From: Ascidia mentula
Lineage: Eukaryota; Chordata; Ascidiacea; Phlebobranchia; Ascidiidae
Assembly: GCA_947561715.1 (NCBI GenBank)
Contig: OX387200.1
Span: forward strand, 11,472,501-11,536,500
Direction of reading: 5' to 3'
Length of the DNA stretch: 64,000 bases
Shown: one piece after another, positions 26,701-41,700 of the stretch
How positions within the stretch are numbered: the stretch's first letter is position 1
How the letters are laid out: each line of letters begins with the position of its first letter
Notes under the pieces: generated by a model
What the model saw: the letters and a program-made list of their open reading frames with translations, nothing else
Told to the model about the DNA's origin: nothing
The model's database searches: none
Position numbers and translations under genes: made by a program

Positions 26701-29700
26701 ACAGTTCATGCAAAAAGCGACTGATTATAACCTCTTATTTTTAATTGTTTTAATTTATGTCAGAAATCTCAGACCTTAATTTCCATTATTGTTAGCGTTT
26801 CTAGTACAGTGCAAATTTAAAAGTTAATATGGCTAGAATGAGCAGATTTAAAATGAAATATTTTTGAATAAGCAATTGACTTTTTTTTTGATGAGCAATG
26901 GTAAAAAAGTGATGTGGCAGGCCTGCTATAATGCTTCTATGTCAGGGCATTTAAGCTCACAACCACTTTCATTTTATTATTTTAGGTGTATAATAACAAA
27001 GTAAAAGTTTTATGTAAAGTTTAATTTTTTTGTTTTTTTGACTTGAAATACCCCTAAATTACTTTACCACAAAGACCACGCAAGCTGTAAAACCTGTACA
27101 AAAATATGTCACTGTGACGTCACAAACCAAAAGGTACAGCAGCAACAACAAGAGGATGGTGTGTTTCTTCGCTCAGAAACATGACATGGCATCACTTTTG
27201 GGGTGATGTCATAACTTTAACCTCACCTGATGATTCTATGTAACATTTGTAGTTATAGTGAACTCCTAGTAACTGTTTTGTTATGACAAAACTACATAAG
27301 ACGTAATAGGTTTTAACAGCGGCTCTCTGTCTACAGTTTAAATAGACAATAAATATCCGTTTGTTGCACTTGTTCACTGGTGGTGCTCCTGTTTGATAAA
27401 ATAACTATTAAAAAAATCGGTTTTACAATGTTTTCTATTCCTACACATAAGTCTCGCTGGCAGCTCTTGCAGGACTGAAGCACCTTTCAATGGTATCACA
27501 ATTTTGTTTGAAGCAGTTTAAACATTCTTTGATCAGCTGTATCTTGAAAATCTGTGGTCATATAAAGCTACCTTTTTCGCCAAAAGTTGTCAAAAGTAAC
27601 GACCATTTCGTAGTTTATTTTTTTTATTTGTCTTGTCACATGCACTTTAATAATGAAACTAATATGTTGTGTCTGACTGCAATAACGTTTATCTATACCT
27701 CCAACATCATCAATATTGCTTTGGTGTTAATACTTGCCCATTTCAAATTAAGAAACATTTAGTTATTTAAATCATAAATTTAGCAAATAACCTGTAAAAT
27801 GTGTTGTTGAAGTTGGGATGATGCTGTAGGAGCAGAACGTGTGCGACTCAACGTCTTGTGTCGTCTTGCAAGTTGGTGAGGCCTGATTGGGCCTGGTGGG
27901 AGAGATGTTCTACTTGGAATTCCATTGTCCCCTCCTGGAAAAACAAAACAAAAATGAATTCGATTCTTTTTATAAATTACCACTTGACTTTAAATCACAG
28001 TGGAGGTTCAGTGTTGTGTACTTATTTTGTATCTGACTCGTTGGTGTGAACAAATAATAAGTAGGTTTTAATTCATTTTTGTGTTTAACACAAAACTTTG
28101 AGTTGTCTGCTATGATGGTTGTTTAAACTTTTGATGGCAAAGAACAGGAGTATTAAACCCGTGGGAGGGATCGTGTAAGTTTGGCAAGGGGGCACAAGTT
28201 TTTAGAATGCCTGTCTAGTACACGATTAGTGATCTATCTATGTTTAGTATTCACATGATATGATTTGACATTTTTGCATTTCATAATTAAGATTTGGTAA
28301 GATTTTCCTGCTTCAACCTTACATTTGTACACCAACCTTGCATTTATAACAACTACTTATAATCAGATTCTTGGATAATTGTGGTTATACTACAAAAATG
28401 TAACATAGAGTAAGGAACCAATGATTAAGGTTAGAAACATAAAAGCTTTTTGGGAATCTTCAGGTTACAATGATGTTTTAGGTGCGTTTAATTCAGGTGA
28501 TTTCTACTGTCAGGAATGAAACACATGTTTTTGTATAATCCAGAATCCTTTGCCTATTCCAGACAAACTAAATCAAGTTTAACAGAGTTCTACGGCATGT
28601 TCATGTAAAAAATATATAGAGGTATATGAATTTAGTTGGGTTGGTATTTTAAAAGTTTTCACTATTCAGTTCAGGATCCTCAAATTTGTGCGAGAAAGGT
28701 TGATGTACTTCCTAATTAAGCAAATACGTCTATTACAGCAACACATTTAAAGTTGTCTGTGTGGTTCCCTTAATGCTTTGTCACATGTGGCAGGTGACAT
28801 AACAATGCCTGTGCTTGCAAAAAGTACACTGGCCACGTTTTATGGTCTTGTTTAGGCTCTGTAAATGTAATGTGATATATTTTGACAGGTTTACTTTAAG
28901 CTATTTATGTTTGCAGCTGGGTTATTTTATTGATAAAGTGTGTTATATTTCACTGAAAATTCAATTTGTTGTTTTGGACCAAAAAAGTTGGTATGTTGTT
29001 GTTGCTTATATTGGTATATCGACAATTGTACTAAGTGCATTTTCATTTATAAAAGCTTAAGAATGAGGAATATGGCACAATATCTGGATGCAGAAACTGG
29101 GTAAAATAGTGTGGCAGTTGGCATGTCTTCAGGCAATGCTGATTTGACAAAGCCAATCACAACTGTTACAATGTTGGGATGCGCCGGACCAAATTTGAAT
29201 ATTTGGTCGAATAATAAGTGTTTTTTGGAATTCAGGCGAATCCAAATATCGATACCGAATCAAAATATTGACCATGAATCTTACATTGATTGTGTTTTAC
29301 TTAAATTTTAACAACCACTGGTTCTACAATTTTGCCAGAATCTATCCCTCTACTGAGCATTGTCATTACTGCCAGCGACACCAGTTTATTCTGACAGGAA
29401 GTCAATATTTAAAACTTGCAGAAGCTTTCGATTATTGACTTTTTATCAACGATATTTAGAATTACACGTAGTCATTGAAATATATGCTAAAAAATATGAT
29501 TATACAAAGCATACACTGGCAAATTTAACGCATAAAAAAACGACATCAGAATAAAATTGTATTGCTACAGCAAAAATATAAACGTCACGTTTGAATTTTG
29601 CAACCAATATGTAAATTTATGATATCAACTGTATTGTGATGTTACAAACGAAATATTTGACAGTTCAGGTGAAAGCAACATAAAGACATATTAGTTCTAA

Positions 29701-32700
29701 AGAGATTTAGTATTTCGAATTATCCAGTTTGTTTTTTTCCGATTACAAGTTACTGGTTCAGATTCATCGCTGGTTCTTAAAAATATATTGCTCAAGCCAG
29801 TTTAAGGGTTCAGGTTCCGTTTAGGTTCGACTCACTGATACATTTTTCTTTAGTATTTTAAAAATATTTAGGGATGTAACACACCATGTCACAAAAACAG
29901 GCTAGGTTGGACACAAATGTTGTTACACTGCTAGATTCACCTTGTTGAAAAAACCAATGATCCAGCTTGGGTGAAACATGTCCTGCACTGGAGGGATGTG
30001 ATAACGTTCGACCAATAAAGCAGTTTAAATCATCGCTGGGGTGGGAAAATATTAAAGCATCCTACAATAAGAACAATGAAAAAGTTTTTTGTTTGCACTT
30101 CCCAAATTGTGCATACATACAGGTTGTTTTTGGGAAAGAGCCAAAGATATATTTGGAAGAGATGGTGAAGAATACAAGTCACAGACATTGTCCTCATGTA
30201 GTTCAGTAGATTCAACCTTAATAATATTAGCAATAAAAAAAAACAGCATTAAATAAAATACTTACAACACAGTCCTTGCATATAGTTAAACATACAAAAT
30301 GGACAACAACATAATTTGAGGACAACCTTATTTTAAGTAAAATCTAGCCATCAGCAAAAGAAGCAATTGATTTTATTTGGGTATTTTTAAATTAATTTCA
30401 GTAAAGTAATTATTTTCTTGTTGATTGTTAAACAAATCAATTGCTTATTTTGCTGATGGCTAGATTTTCATTACTTAAATTATTTTTCAAGTAAACAAAT
30501 GACTAAGATCATAACACAGCAGTAGCGGATCTAGAAAAATTATTAGGGTGGTGTTCAGTTTCGGTTCCTTTAAGTTGTTAGATGCAGTTACAATTTTTTC
30601 GGACATTCACGGCATGTAAATTCAGCTTTAAAAAACATGTAGCACGTTACTGTAGTTAACAGAATATCATACAACTTCCGAGAAACACGACTTTATAGTT
30701 GCTTGCATTTGTACATGTGCACTTGTCCAGTTTAATGAAAAACGCAAAAACAAACCCTATGTTACAAAACAATGCGATTGTATCTGTATCGTCGATGAGT
30801 GTCAAGTATTTTTTTCGATGAGTATCGTTTTTTTTTTTCTTTGGGATCGTGAAACAAATCTGCAATGGTCTAAGACGTGGTATTGCACCACTAAATATAC
30901 ATCGATGTTTCAGCGGTAGATAAATATTTGCGAAATACATTAAAAACAGACGAAATACAAAATACTCGTTTAGCTACATAAATTTTGGAGCAATCTTGCC
31001 AAACAAATTATAAATCTTACAGCGCGCAGCTTCTGTATGGAAATTGTAGCAGAAATGAATAAACTTACAAGGTCGCGTTTTCGAAAATGGTGTTGTTGAC
31101 GAGTTATTGACCAACGGCGTGATAAACGATTGTTTCATAAGCGGTCATTGCCGCGTGAATGCAGCGTGCGAATGTTTACTACAATTTCTGTTTTGTCTTT
31201 AGAATTACTGGCAGTTCGAAATTTGTCAAATCATAAAACACAATAGGGTCACTTGAGATAGATCATATTGTTGATAAAAAATTATACATGTATATATAGC
31301 AAGCTCACTGCAAACTATCTTACCACTAAATATGAGGAACCTTTTTGACTATGTTGTAGAAAATCGCATGGGGATCCAACATCTAAAGTATTTTCACCTG
31401 CAAAACAATTTACAAATACTAAGACTGTTCAATGGTCTTTCATATTCTTGCATTTTCTTTGAAATTGTGCTATTCATTTTAATCAGTTTCATAGATCTAT
31501 ATTCAGAAACTCTATTAAAACATGATTACAGAACAAAATCACATATTTCAATCTGAAATTTCGGTTCAACTTTTAGGTTATTTTGGGCCATTGTTTTTGC
31601 TAAACTTCACTTTTTGTTTATTTGCGTGTTGTTAATTAACAAGGAATGTTGTCCTTCCTCTTAAAAAAAACAACAATGGTTGAAAAGCATTTACGCTGCC
31701 ATTCTGTTGGTGAGCGATATGGTTTCCCACTAAGCAAATAAAGAACCAAAGGTTGGGTTCACAAAATAATTTTAATTAATTTGTTGGTATAAATGAATGA
31801 GGATACCTTTTGCAGTAAATAAGATATGTACAGAACGAAAGTTTGATGAAAACCTACGGATACTACCTATGAAATTTCTACAATATTCCCTGATACATCT
31901 TATCTGCCCCTCAGATGAGCTTGGTAAATCCCAAAAATAGTATGTCGTAACAAGGGCCAATGTTGAATATAATGTGTCTGTTCAATAAATGTGGGTGTTG
32001 CTTTTTATCTCAAGTTATTTTATACAGAAAGTACACTGGTGTGCACTGCTTTGATGACATTGAGCTAATGTGAAATTCATGCTGGTTCCCCAATAGTTAA
32101 AACCTTGTTCAAGTGCCTGTCTTCGTTGATTAAAGATAATTCAATTTAACTTTTGTCCAATAATGAAGGCAGACTGGGGTAACGTTTCTTTGTGGGAATA
32201 TCCTTATGTGACGTTCGGCACTATAACTGGTGTGTCTTCATAGGATGTTACTTTTCCAGGTTTTAAAAAAACGTACAAAATATTTCCTCAGTCGTATCGC
32301 TCTAAACATAGGAAACAAAGCAAATTCCCTTTCGTGTTAGTTTTTTGTTATCATAGCACTAAATTTTAAACACTGTAATTACAAACCATCTTACTGAAAG
32401 CGGCACATTTTTGTTTCACTCGGTCTATTGCAAATTTAGTACTTGAAATGAAGTAACAAACAAATCTATTATGCAACAATGTCGATACTTACCATTATGC
32501 TACAACAATTGCTGCGCTGCGTAACAATCCACAAGACACTTGTGTTTGTCATGATTGTAATGGTGATAACATTATATTTATACTAACTTAACGCGTAGTA
32601 TAAATATAAAGTGTGTGATTTTCTTGACAATAATTTTTAACTTAAACGAATCACAGGGGTGACAATACATCACTGTTTGTTTGTACCCCTAAATCGACAC

Positions 32701-35700
32701 CTTTGGATGTTACATAATCGTTTCAACTGCAGTTTCAAGGTTTCTACATGAGCCAACCCGTCCCTCAGCCAACAACTCTCAAGATGGTTGCTGAATGTCG
32801 ACGACCACTGAGTGCACAATACCTCATCGCTGAGTGTCTCATGAAGGACCATCACAACATCACAGGTGTTTGATATTGGTGCAGTTCATGCCTATGCAGC
32901 ATATCCCGACTTGGCTAAAGATCTTGCAAGAGTCAAAAAAATATGAAGCTGAATTCGACGATCGGGTTGCTCATGGGTCCATGAGGTACATTTAGCTGCC
33001 CTGTGGCATTCGTGATGCAGCTAACCCGGTGGAATGCACTTCTGTCTACACAACTTGCACATCTTCCTAGTCAACAAACAGGTGGTTTAGCAGCAGTGAA
33101 CACGTCATTGTTTCAATTCCCTGAAGAAGAGTATGCAAAGTTTATGAAAACTGTAATGCAGCATGATATTTCTTGGTGTACAATGGGACATGTATTTGGT
33201 CAATTTTAGGTCTGACGTCAGTGTCAGACAACCAAAGTCTTTCATTAGGAGAAAAAAACTGATGGTCAGTTCTTTATATGACCCTCTTAAAATTGTGGCT
33301 CGGTGATATTGTTGCGAAGACGATGAAGAGGGATTTATGCAGGCAAAGACTTAAATGGGATGATGTATTTTCGAAGGAAGATATAAAAATATGAATTTTA
33401 TTGGTAGAGTGGCTGCTGTTAAAGGAGATGGCGGTTCAAAGGTGTGTAGCCGCCTGGATTTGGCAAGGTAATCGAAAGAGAACTGCATCATTTTCAGAAG
33501 CATCACCAACAGTGCACGGTGCTGTGACTTACCCGTGGATAATTGACATGTCAGGAAATATTTACTGTGCCTTTATTTTCAGAAAGGTGTATGTTGTGCT
33601 ACTTAAAACATGTTCAATCCCTTGACTGGGGCTAATGACAATAATCCTGGCCATAAAGCTGGATCAATTGGCAAGTCTGTGTTTTGGCTGGATTCTACCA
33701 CTGTACTACAGGGTATCTGCAACTCTAACAAACGTTTTTCTTTGTTTGATGCAAATCGACAAGCCAAGATTGAAGACAGTTCAAGCCTTGTGGAACTATA
33801 AACAACGCTGAATCTGGCAGATCAAGCTTCGTAGGGCATGCTAGTTTTACAAATTTTTGTCCAGTAGGTGGTCAAAAGGCCCACATTTTCTTTGGGAGGA
33901 GGAGAATGCACAGTCTCTGTTTCCTGATTTATTGCTGCTTCTGATTGAATTTCTGGCTTCAGGGACTATGACGATTTGCTGTGATGTAGGAGTCGCCAGG
34001 ATGATTGACAGATATTCATCCTGGGATGGACTGAAGGTTGTGGTTGGATGGATACTGCAATGTCTTTGCTTCTGTCTAAAGTTAAGCATAAATGGGATAA
34101 TATAGCTCTCGGGTCAATGACTGTGCAAGCGTTAAAAACAGCCAAGTTGGCTTTGTTAAATTACGTGCAGAGTCAATCATTTTCTGTCGTGATTGCGTTC
34201 TGGTGAAAACTTAAAATAACCCATCTACCAATAAAAGAAGGGGCTCTTGGCAAGCTAACCCCCCCTACATTGATGGCATTCTGAGAGTTGGAGGAAGACC
34301 TAGCCGAGGTCCTGTGGATTTCCAAAGTGGAAGTACAACATCTTGTAATTTTACCATTCAACCATTGAATCACTGATCTCGTCACCATGCAACATCATGC
34401 TGAAATCAGCCATACTGGCATGAAACACATTACATAGTCGTCACTGTGACAGCGTGCCTGGGAAGGCAGATGATGGTTGACCTTCTGACAATGAGACTAC
34501 AAGCCCTTTCTCATGTTGACTTAAGGCGAATTTCCCTGTGACATCTTATCTGCCACTTGGTTGAGCTTTGTAATCCCAAACAACAGAGTATTGTACATTT
34601 CCTAAATTACATCAATAATAATGTGTTGCATGCCAGTGTTTCATGCTTGTTCCAGCACCTATCACTTGCTATGTTTTAATTGCAGTACACAATAGAAATA
34701 TGTGTTAGTATCTTCATATTTAGCACCTGTAATATTGATAATCTTATTTCGTACATAGTTGTTTCTTCAATAAAAGCATTCATTCATACCAGAATAAAAT
34801 ATTTGTGTGGTTATTAATATTATGAAAGATTTTAATGAAGACAGAAAAAAACTGACCACTCACAAAAATAATTTATACCATTTGCTCGTTTTAGTTCATT
34901 CGCAACGATCTGACCACTCAAAAGAAATTATATATATTTCAAGCAATATGTTAATTAAATGTATCCTTCGTATAGTAGACTCAGCCATGATGTAACCCTT
35001 AAAAAATGATATTTTCTTAAATTTTATCGCTTGTTTAAACTCAAAGCACCGATATGCCTGAGACACAGCGTCAGGTTTTTATTTACAAAAAAAATTATTC
35101 CTCCCGACAATAAATGACATCAATATATTTATTTTCATACGTCAGCAATTTGAAACAAGAAAAATGTTTTTAGGAATCCAAAGTAGCAAAATCAAAACAA
35201 AAGCTTTTTCAGCAGGAAACACGTAGTAGTAACTATATTGGTAGAAGAGGCTTTTCCAGCACTGCAATAATTAAGCACCATGAAAGTTTTGATGTGCATA
35301 TAGAACATTTACTACAGAATAGCAACAAATTTAGTAAAATTTGGTAGGTATCCTTCTGACAACTACTCTTTACACCAGTGTTTCTAAAACTTTTTTTCTG
35401 TACCGCCCCCAAAACACCTTTGTCATTTAACAACGCCCAACAGAACAGACAAAAAACACAACAAATTTATTTGTTGCTTGTCAATTAATGCGATGGGTAA
35501 GGGTGGTGAAAGGCACCAATTTCTCAATATCAGGTTTCATGTTGGACAAAAACAATTGTAAGTCTCCTCAAGTCGATTTCTTTTTCCAGCTAAAAGAGCG
35601 CTGAACGCACGTTCCACCAAGTAAGAGCTAAAATAATTACGGAAAGGTGCTCGCGTACCACCTGGAATGCGGTCGCATACCACTAGTGGTAAATGTACCA

Positions 35701-38700
35701 GCGGTTGGGAAACACTGACTTTTTGCCATGTCACCAAGCGCCTTTCAATTGCCCATTCAGTCTCCAGCACCCCCCATACAATTGACGCCCACTTTGGGAA
35801 CCACTGCTTTACACAAAGGCAAAATTCCAAACATCATACCTCGACAACATGGCATAAAATCAATTTGCTAGATATTTCGACCTTCACATTCTTTTTAGTT
35901 TACTACACTCTCTGACAAAATGTTCTTGAAATTGGCAATGGCCTTGGAGTTTACCGCCAAAACTTTAGTGTTCCATATAACGTTATGCCATGGCACAAGT
36001 CACAATAGGGCATTTGTATTTTGTAATGTTGGACCACAATTAACCTTAAATTACAACGGAAAATAGGGGAATTCCCAAAAAATTTCAACACCCTCTTTAA
36101 AAAATCCTGGATTAGTCTATGCTTTCAGTAATCCCTTGATTAAATGACCAAAGGGCGAAAACACATTGAGATCAAGTGCTCACTCATTTGTGATTTTATG
36201 TAAGTTTATGATTGGTCTGGCCGATCAGGTCACAATTGGTTGCCCTCCAGCTGGACATTATTTTGGACCCTACAGTTGGATATTTGCTTCGGCAGCCCTT
36301 GAAAAGGTAAATTTTAATGTGGAAGGTTAAATTGCTTCAACAGGTTAAATTTTAATGTGGGTCCTTAGTGTCTCACCTTTTTCCAATGATAACTTCTGTT
36401 TTATTCGATTGGCTAGGTCGGTTTTTATTTCACTTCTTCTAATAGGCAAAGGTGAACATCTTTGGTCAGAAGATAACTTTTGCTTTAGGCGGGATTTCAC
36501 CTTGAGGTTAGGTTCCGAAGCTGAAAAGCAAAGTATTTTTTTTTTATCCACATATTGTTTGAAATCAATCAAGTATGTTTAATGATATGATTGTTCAAGC
36601 CAAGTCTTGAGAAGCATATTTTAGGAATTAATATTATTGCAACATTTCACCAATCTAATATTTCACATTACTTTGGAGACCACTAGCAAAAAATCACCCA
36701 ATACATAAATATAAATGCAAGGTTTTGTACATATTTTTTAAAGATGTCTAACATTTACTTAAACTAGATATATGCTTCGTATACTTTTGAGTTGGTTTTC
36801 TGTTGTACAAAAACAAAAAAAAAATTACCTGTTTTTCTCAAAGGAAAATCATCAAATTTATTCATGGTGATGCCCGCAACAGCTGGAGTTTTACCATGAT
36901 CAACGTTGCCATCAAATGAAGGCGACCATCGGTGCGCATGTGACCTATAATAAGCTATATAGGTCAGAACAATAAGTGTGTAACCTACATACTTATATTG
37001 AATGCATAGGTATGTTTTGATTAACCAGTCATCCACTACTAAACAACATTCAAAATCATTCTATTGTTACATTAAATTACAAGATAGGTTTTATCTCTTG
37101 ATCTGATGATCAATAAACAAAGTATAGAGTAGAATAACTCTTTAAGAAGTTAGGATGTGCCCTTGCACACGAAAATCCTGGAACAGATTGTGTAATATGT
37201 TCCGTTCTGGTAGATAGACCAAATATAACGTAAATATGAACAAATAGTGTATTTGTGAAAATAGTGAATATTAGAGCTGTGATCGCCAAATATAAAGGGC
37301 CTGCGCAGTGTGGCGATCCTGCCTTGCTATGCGAAAGCATGGCATTACTTCTTGTTCATACTTAATGATGTTATTGGTAAGTGTTAAGTCACCTTGTTGG
37401 AAATCTTTAAATTTTACATTTTTAAGTGCAAAAGTTTAAAGTACAGCTACACACATAATTTATTAACATTAACAAATTTTACCCTCAAGGTGGATTTTTT
37501 TTCAGTATACCCACCTGTCGTGCATGATGTTGCTGAATGAATCAATGCCTTTAACTTTCTGACGGTCAATAACAAATTTCTGCAGATGTTTTTTAACAGC
37601 ATTTGATGCAATAGCACCTGGAAACCAAAAAATTAACATTTCACTTGTATGTAATTCTGTAATACTTTCAAAATTGTATTTGTCTGCAGTTACTTGTTTC
37701 AGCTATTATGTGAAGATTATATTACACTATTTATTTACAGCTCTGAGCCACATGAAAATCAATTCGGTACAATATAAAAAAAACACTGCTATCATCAGTG
37801 CCATGTGAAGCATCTCCAAACAGGAGGTTTTCCAATTAGTCACATCAGTTCACCCACAATTTATGTTTTTGTGTCTTATCATCGACGCATGTATACTGCA
37901 TAACAAGAGAAAGTGGTATTGGGTGTTGCAACCAAATATTTAACCTATTTAAACTTTCAGTACAGAGCAGTGTTTCCCAACCTTTTTAAAACCATGTACC
38001 ACTTTTAGGTAACACAACATCACTGCATACCACCAAGTTCCATTGAAAGTAATGAAAGTAAAAAAGATAAGATATGTTTGATTTTCTTAGTGTAACAATG
38101 AACACAGTTCAATTTAATGCTGAGTTTGGATTTCTTTGCTCCCTGTAAATTCTATTCATTTTTTATCATTACATACCGGCAAACATGTTTAAGAAAACAA
38201 AGGCAGCTCCTACTCTTTGATTATATATATAAAATGACAAAAAACCTGTGCTCACTCCTCTACGTAGTGGGAATGCGAGTAACTGGGGTATTAACAGAGT
38301 ATAAATTATTGGAAAACATTCTTGAGCATTGCTTTTGCAGGATTGTCAGCCTGAATATCAACAAGCTTTTCTTGTTCCCAAGTCCTGATAGGTCAAGTGG
38401 ATAGACTGAGAAGGATTGAAAATGTAGCCACAACATTCAGTGACCAATTTAAGGTATGCAAAAGCTCAGCTGTTAGTTAGTTTAGTCATACAGATTATTT
38501 CTTCGTTGAATTGATCACAGTATCCACTTTCATATTTTTTTTTAATTTGGCTTTAATTTAGACTTGACCATTGTGCATCCGAGATCAGGCCAAATACATT
38601 GACATGTTAAGAGGAGCTGATGCACACAAGTTGTTCAATGCAGTTGGCGACATCCGTGGATTCATCATGTTTAGTTGTAAACATCAACATAAATTCTTAC

Positions 38701-41700
38701 TTCTGCAATCACTTAGTTAGCAATTGCGATGATGTAGCACTTTACAGTATTGTTTAAGACAAGAATATTAAAGATTTTCACCGTTGGTATTGTGACCTCT
38801 TTTGATACACTGTGTCTGTTTTATCAATATTTTAATAATACAACATGGACTAAATCTGTAACAATCAAAGGTGCTTGCATGCCACCTGGAATACTGTGCC
38901 ACAGGTTGGGAAACACAGACATATAGTATAAATTCTAACAACAATCTATGGTTTATGTAAAGACATAACCCACAACTGTGTAATCAGACTTAACACAACA
39001 ACCGATGCAACATAATAACATGAGAGAAAATAACCTATCTTACTTTGCTTCTCTTTTGGCTTAACTGTGTGCAAAAATGTTGTTTCCTCAGATGTTGTGG
39101 GTTGATTTTTTTGTTGTTGCTCCTTTTGATGAGCCAAAAACATCTGTAAGAATTAGTTTTGTGTTCTATCCAGGACAATGAAATTTGTGTAGTTATTGTG
39201 AATGTGACCTTTCAGCAGCCTTTACAACATGCAGTAACAAATGATCCTTTCTGCAGTAACTTCCACAGGTTTCTGACATGTGGTCAGATATTGTGTGCAT
39301 CCCATTAACTCATGGAGAGCAACTGTGCCAAACAAAGTTACAACATTTTAACCATAACACATTTTTAACTAACCACCAGATATTTCAAACCATCAGACAA
39401 TTGAACCAGACAATTTATCGCAGAGCTGGTCTGCTGTCCAATCAGATGCCAGAAGGACAAGGCAGTTACTGCAGGCAGGATTATGTTGTACAGGGACAGA
39501 AAGCACATGGTTGGCCATCGCAATATTTACCAGTGCAATGGAAATTGTTTCAATAAATAAGTTCTGTTTCAACAAACCAGATAACAAAAAAATTTGAACA
39601 TGGCTCTTAAGGATTGCAGTAAGTTAGAAGAAATTATTTTAGCACACTACCTTTAAATGTTCTTGTAACTGGTGCTGATGCTGCTGTTGCAAAGTATTTG
39701 TTTGATAATGGAACTGCGCCAGCAAAACCTGCAAATATTTTTGAAAGTCAGTAACCAACTAACTCACTTTTGGTTGATACTTGCTGAATAAAGTTATCAG
39801 ATATGGTGGAAAAAAAATGTTTTAGTTTTACTGGCATTGAAACACACTCCAGGCAACCTTTCCATTTACGTAATCAAAATTAACAAATTCAACAACACAC
39901 ACATAAATTTAAAATACATTACATATGTCTAAATGGAATGGGGTTAATTATAATAATTATTAGGTTGCCAAAATTGGTCCTGTTATGAAAAAGGTTGAAA
40001 ACCACCGCATTAGAGGATGGCCTTGACACTAACACTAAAGGCGAAGTCACACTGCTGAACCACAGGGTATAATCTTTAAACTTCATTGGGTCTACAATGA
40101 TTACAAATTTTTGTGTCTGGAGCTATATTAACACTCTGACGGCAAAGCCAAGAGATATTTTGATGGCAACATATTCTGGCTTTCTGTGGAATCTGTAATT
40201 TCCCAACTATCCAAGCAATTTAATAAAAACATATCCAATAGAGCCAAAATATCTCATTTCTGTCAATATCACAAAGTGTTTTTAGAGATATTAGTAACAT
40301 GTATTTGTGTGCAACAAATAAAATGCCTTCGACGATTTAAATAAATATTCATTTTGTATTTTCTCTATCTTTACGCACAGGTTCCTGTCACATCACCCCA
40401 AAAATCACATTCTAATGCTTACCTCTTGTCAACCACCGTTTCGACAAGCAAAATTTTGCCAATTTTAATGAAATTATGTTATTTGAAAGGGAAATGTAGA
40501 CAGGTTTGTATCTGTAATTAATTTTTCATTTTTTTTAATTTGACCTTTGTTGTGTTTTTAATTTTGACCTTACAGGATAAATGATCCAGGTGCTATTAAC
40601 TGTTGAATTGTGAACTATTAGCTTTATCCATAGCTCAAAAAATATCAAAATTTTGGAGGGGTAAATTTTGTTGTTTTCTTGTAATTTGGCTTTAAAACCC
40701 CTTGATGATTTGGCATTAAAAGCCTTCATTTTTGCGCAAAGAATCAGTTTGAATGTCTAGTTTTCAGTTTCCGATTGCTGTGTTGTCAAATTGGACAGTC
40801 AGCCAATTATTCATATTCTGCCTCTGCTTTTTTTGTAAGGAAAGGGTTGAAACCAACTCGTAAAAGTTTTTATATTCAAACATTGAAAACTTCGCAGAGG
40901 TAAAAATGATACATGAAACAAATTGGATATTGATGAGGAGTGCTAAAAACCGCAATTTGTTATCTGAAACCAACCCTTGGGTGTGGCAATATTGCAAAAA
41001 AAATTTTTATTTGTTGGCTGTGTTACTGATTATGGAAAAGAAAAATGATAATTACTTTGCATTTAAAGAAGCAAAAAAATGCGCTGATAGCAAGAACTGC
41101 GCAGTGGGGCGATCCTGCCTATCATGCCATTGCATGAAATATTACTGATAGCAAGAAAACGTTTTTTTATAGCGCACGGTGCACATTTGCTGATCGTTAT
41201 GAATTTTAGTAATTAAGCCGGTGGTCGAGTTTCGCTGTGATTGAAATAAATGATGTCCTATCGTACCAAAACATTCCTGGGGCTGTTCATATTATGCACA
41301 TGGTCTTCTCTATGACTGCACAGCATTGGCATGTAAGTTAAGGAGATGTAGTTTTAGTGCTTTAACAAATCCTTTTAAACTGAAGTTTATTATGTTTTGC
41401 GGAATATTGTTCCATGTTTCTACGCCTTGGTATTTTAAAGTTCTTTGGCCTAATTGAGTTGGTTTGATGTCGTGTTAAGTGGGCATGAATGCTTGCTAAT
41501 GGGGCGAAAAAGTCCTTAAAGGCTGCGGGTAAACAATGATTTTTATACTTGTAAGCAAATTTTCCCAGTTGCCACACTTTGCGCTAACTTTTTACAGATT
41601 GAGTTGATGTGTGGGGCCCACGACAGTGTATCGTCGAGATGTACACCAAGGTATTTATTGGTGCTAATTTGCTTGAGTGTGGTGTCATTGATCTTAAAGT

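Larger units (their letters stand above)
30217..36376 (-). other. HDAC intron between exons 6 and 7, filled with mobile elements
   Basis: About 6.2 kb holding an inverted repeat (30331-30481), a hAT end (30520), a degenerate BEL/Pao element (31891-34800) and an old repeat split by a hAT MITE (35224-36000). Splice phase says at least one coding exon is missing between exons 6 and 7; I did not find it. Confidence 0.6.
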
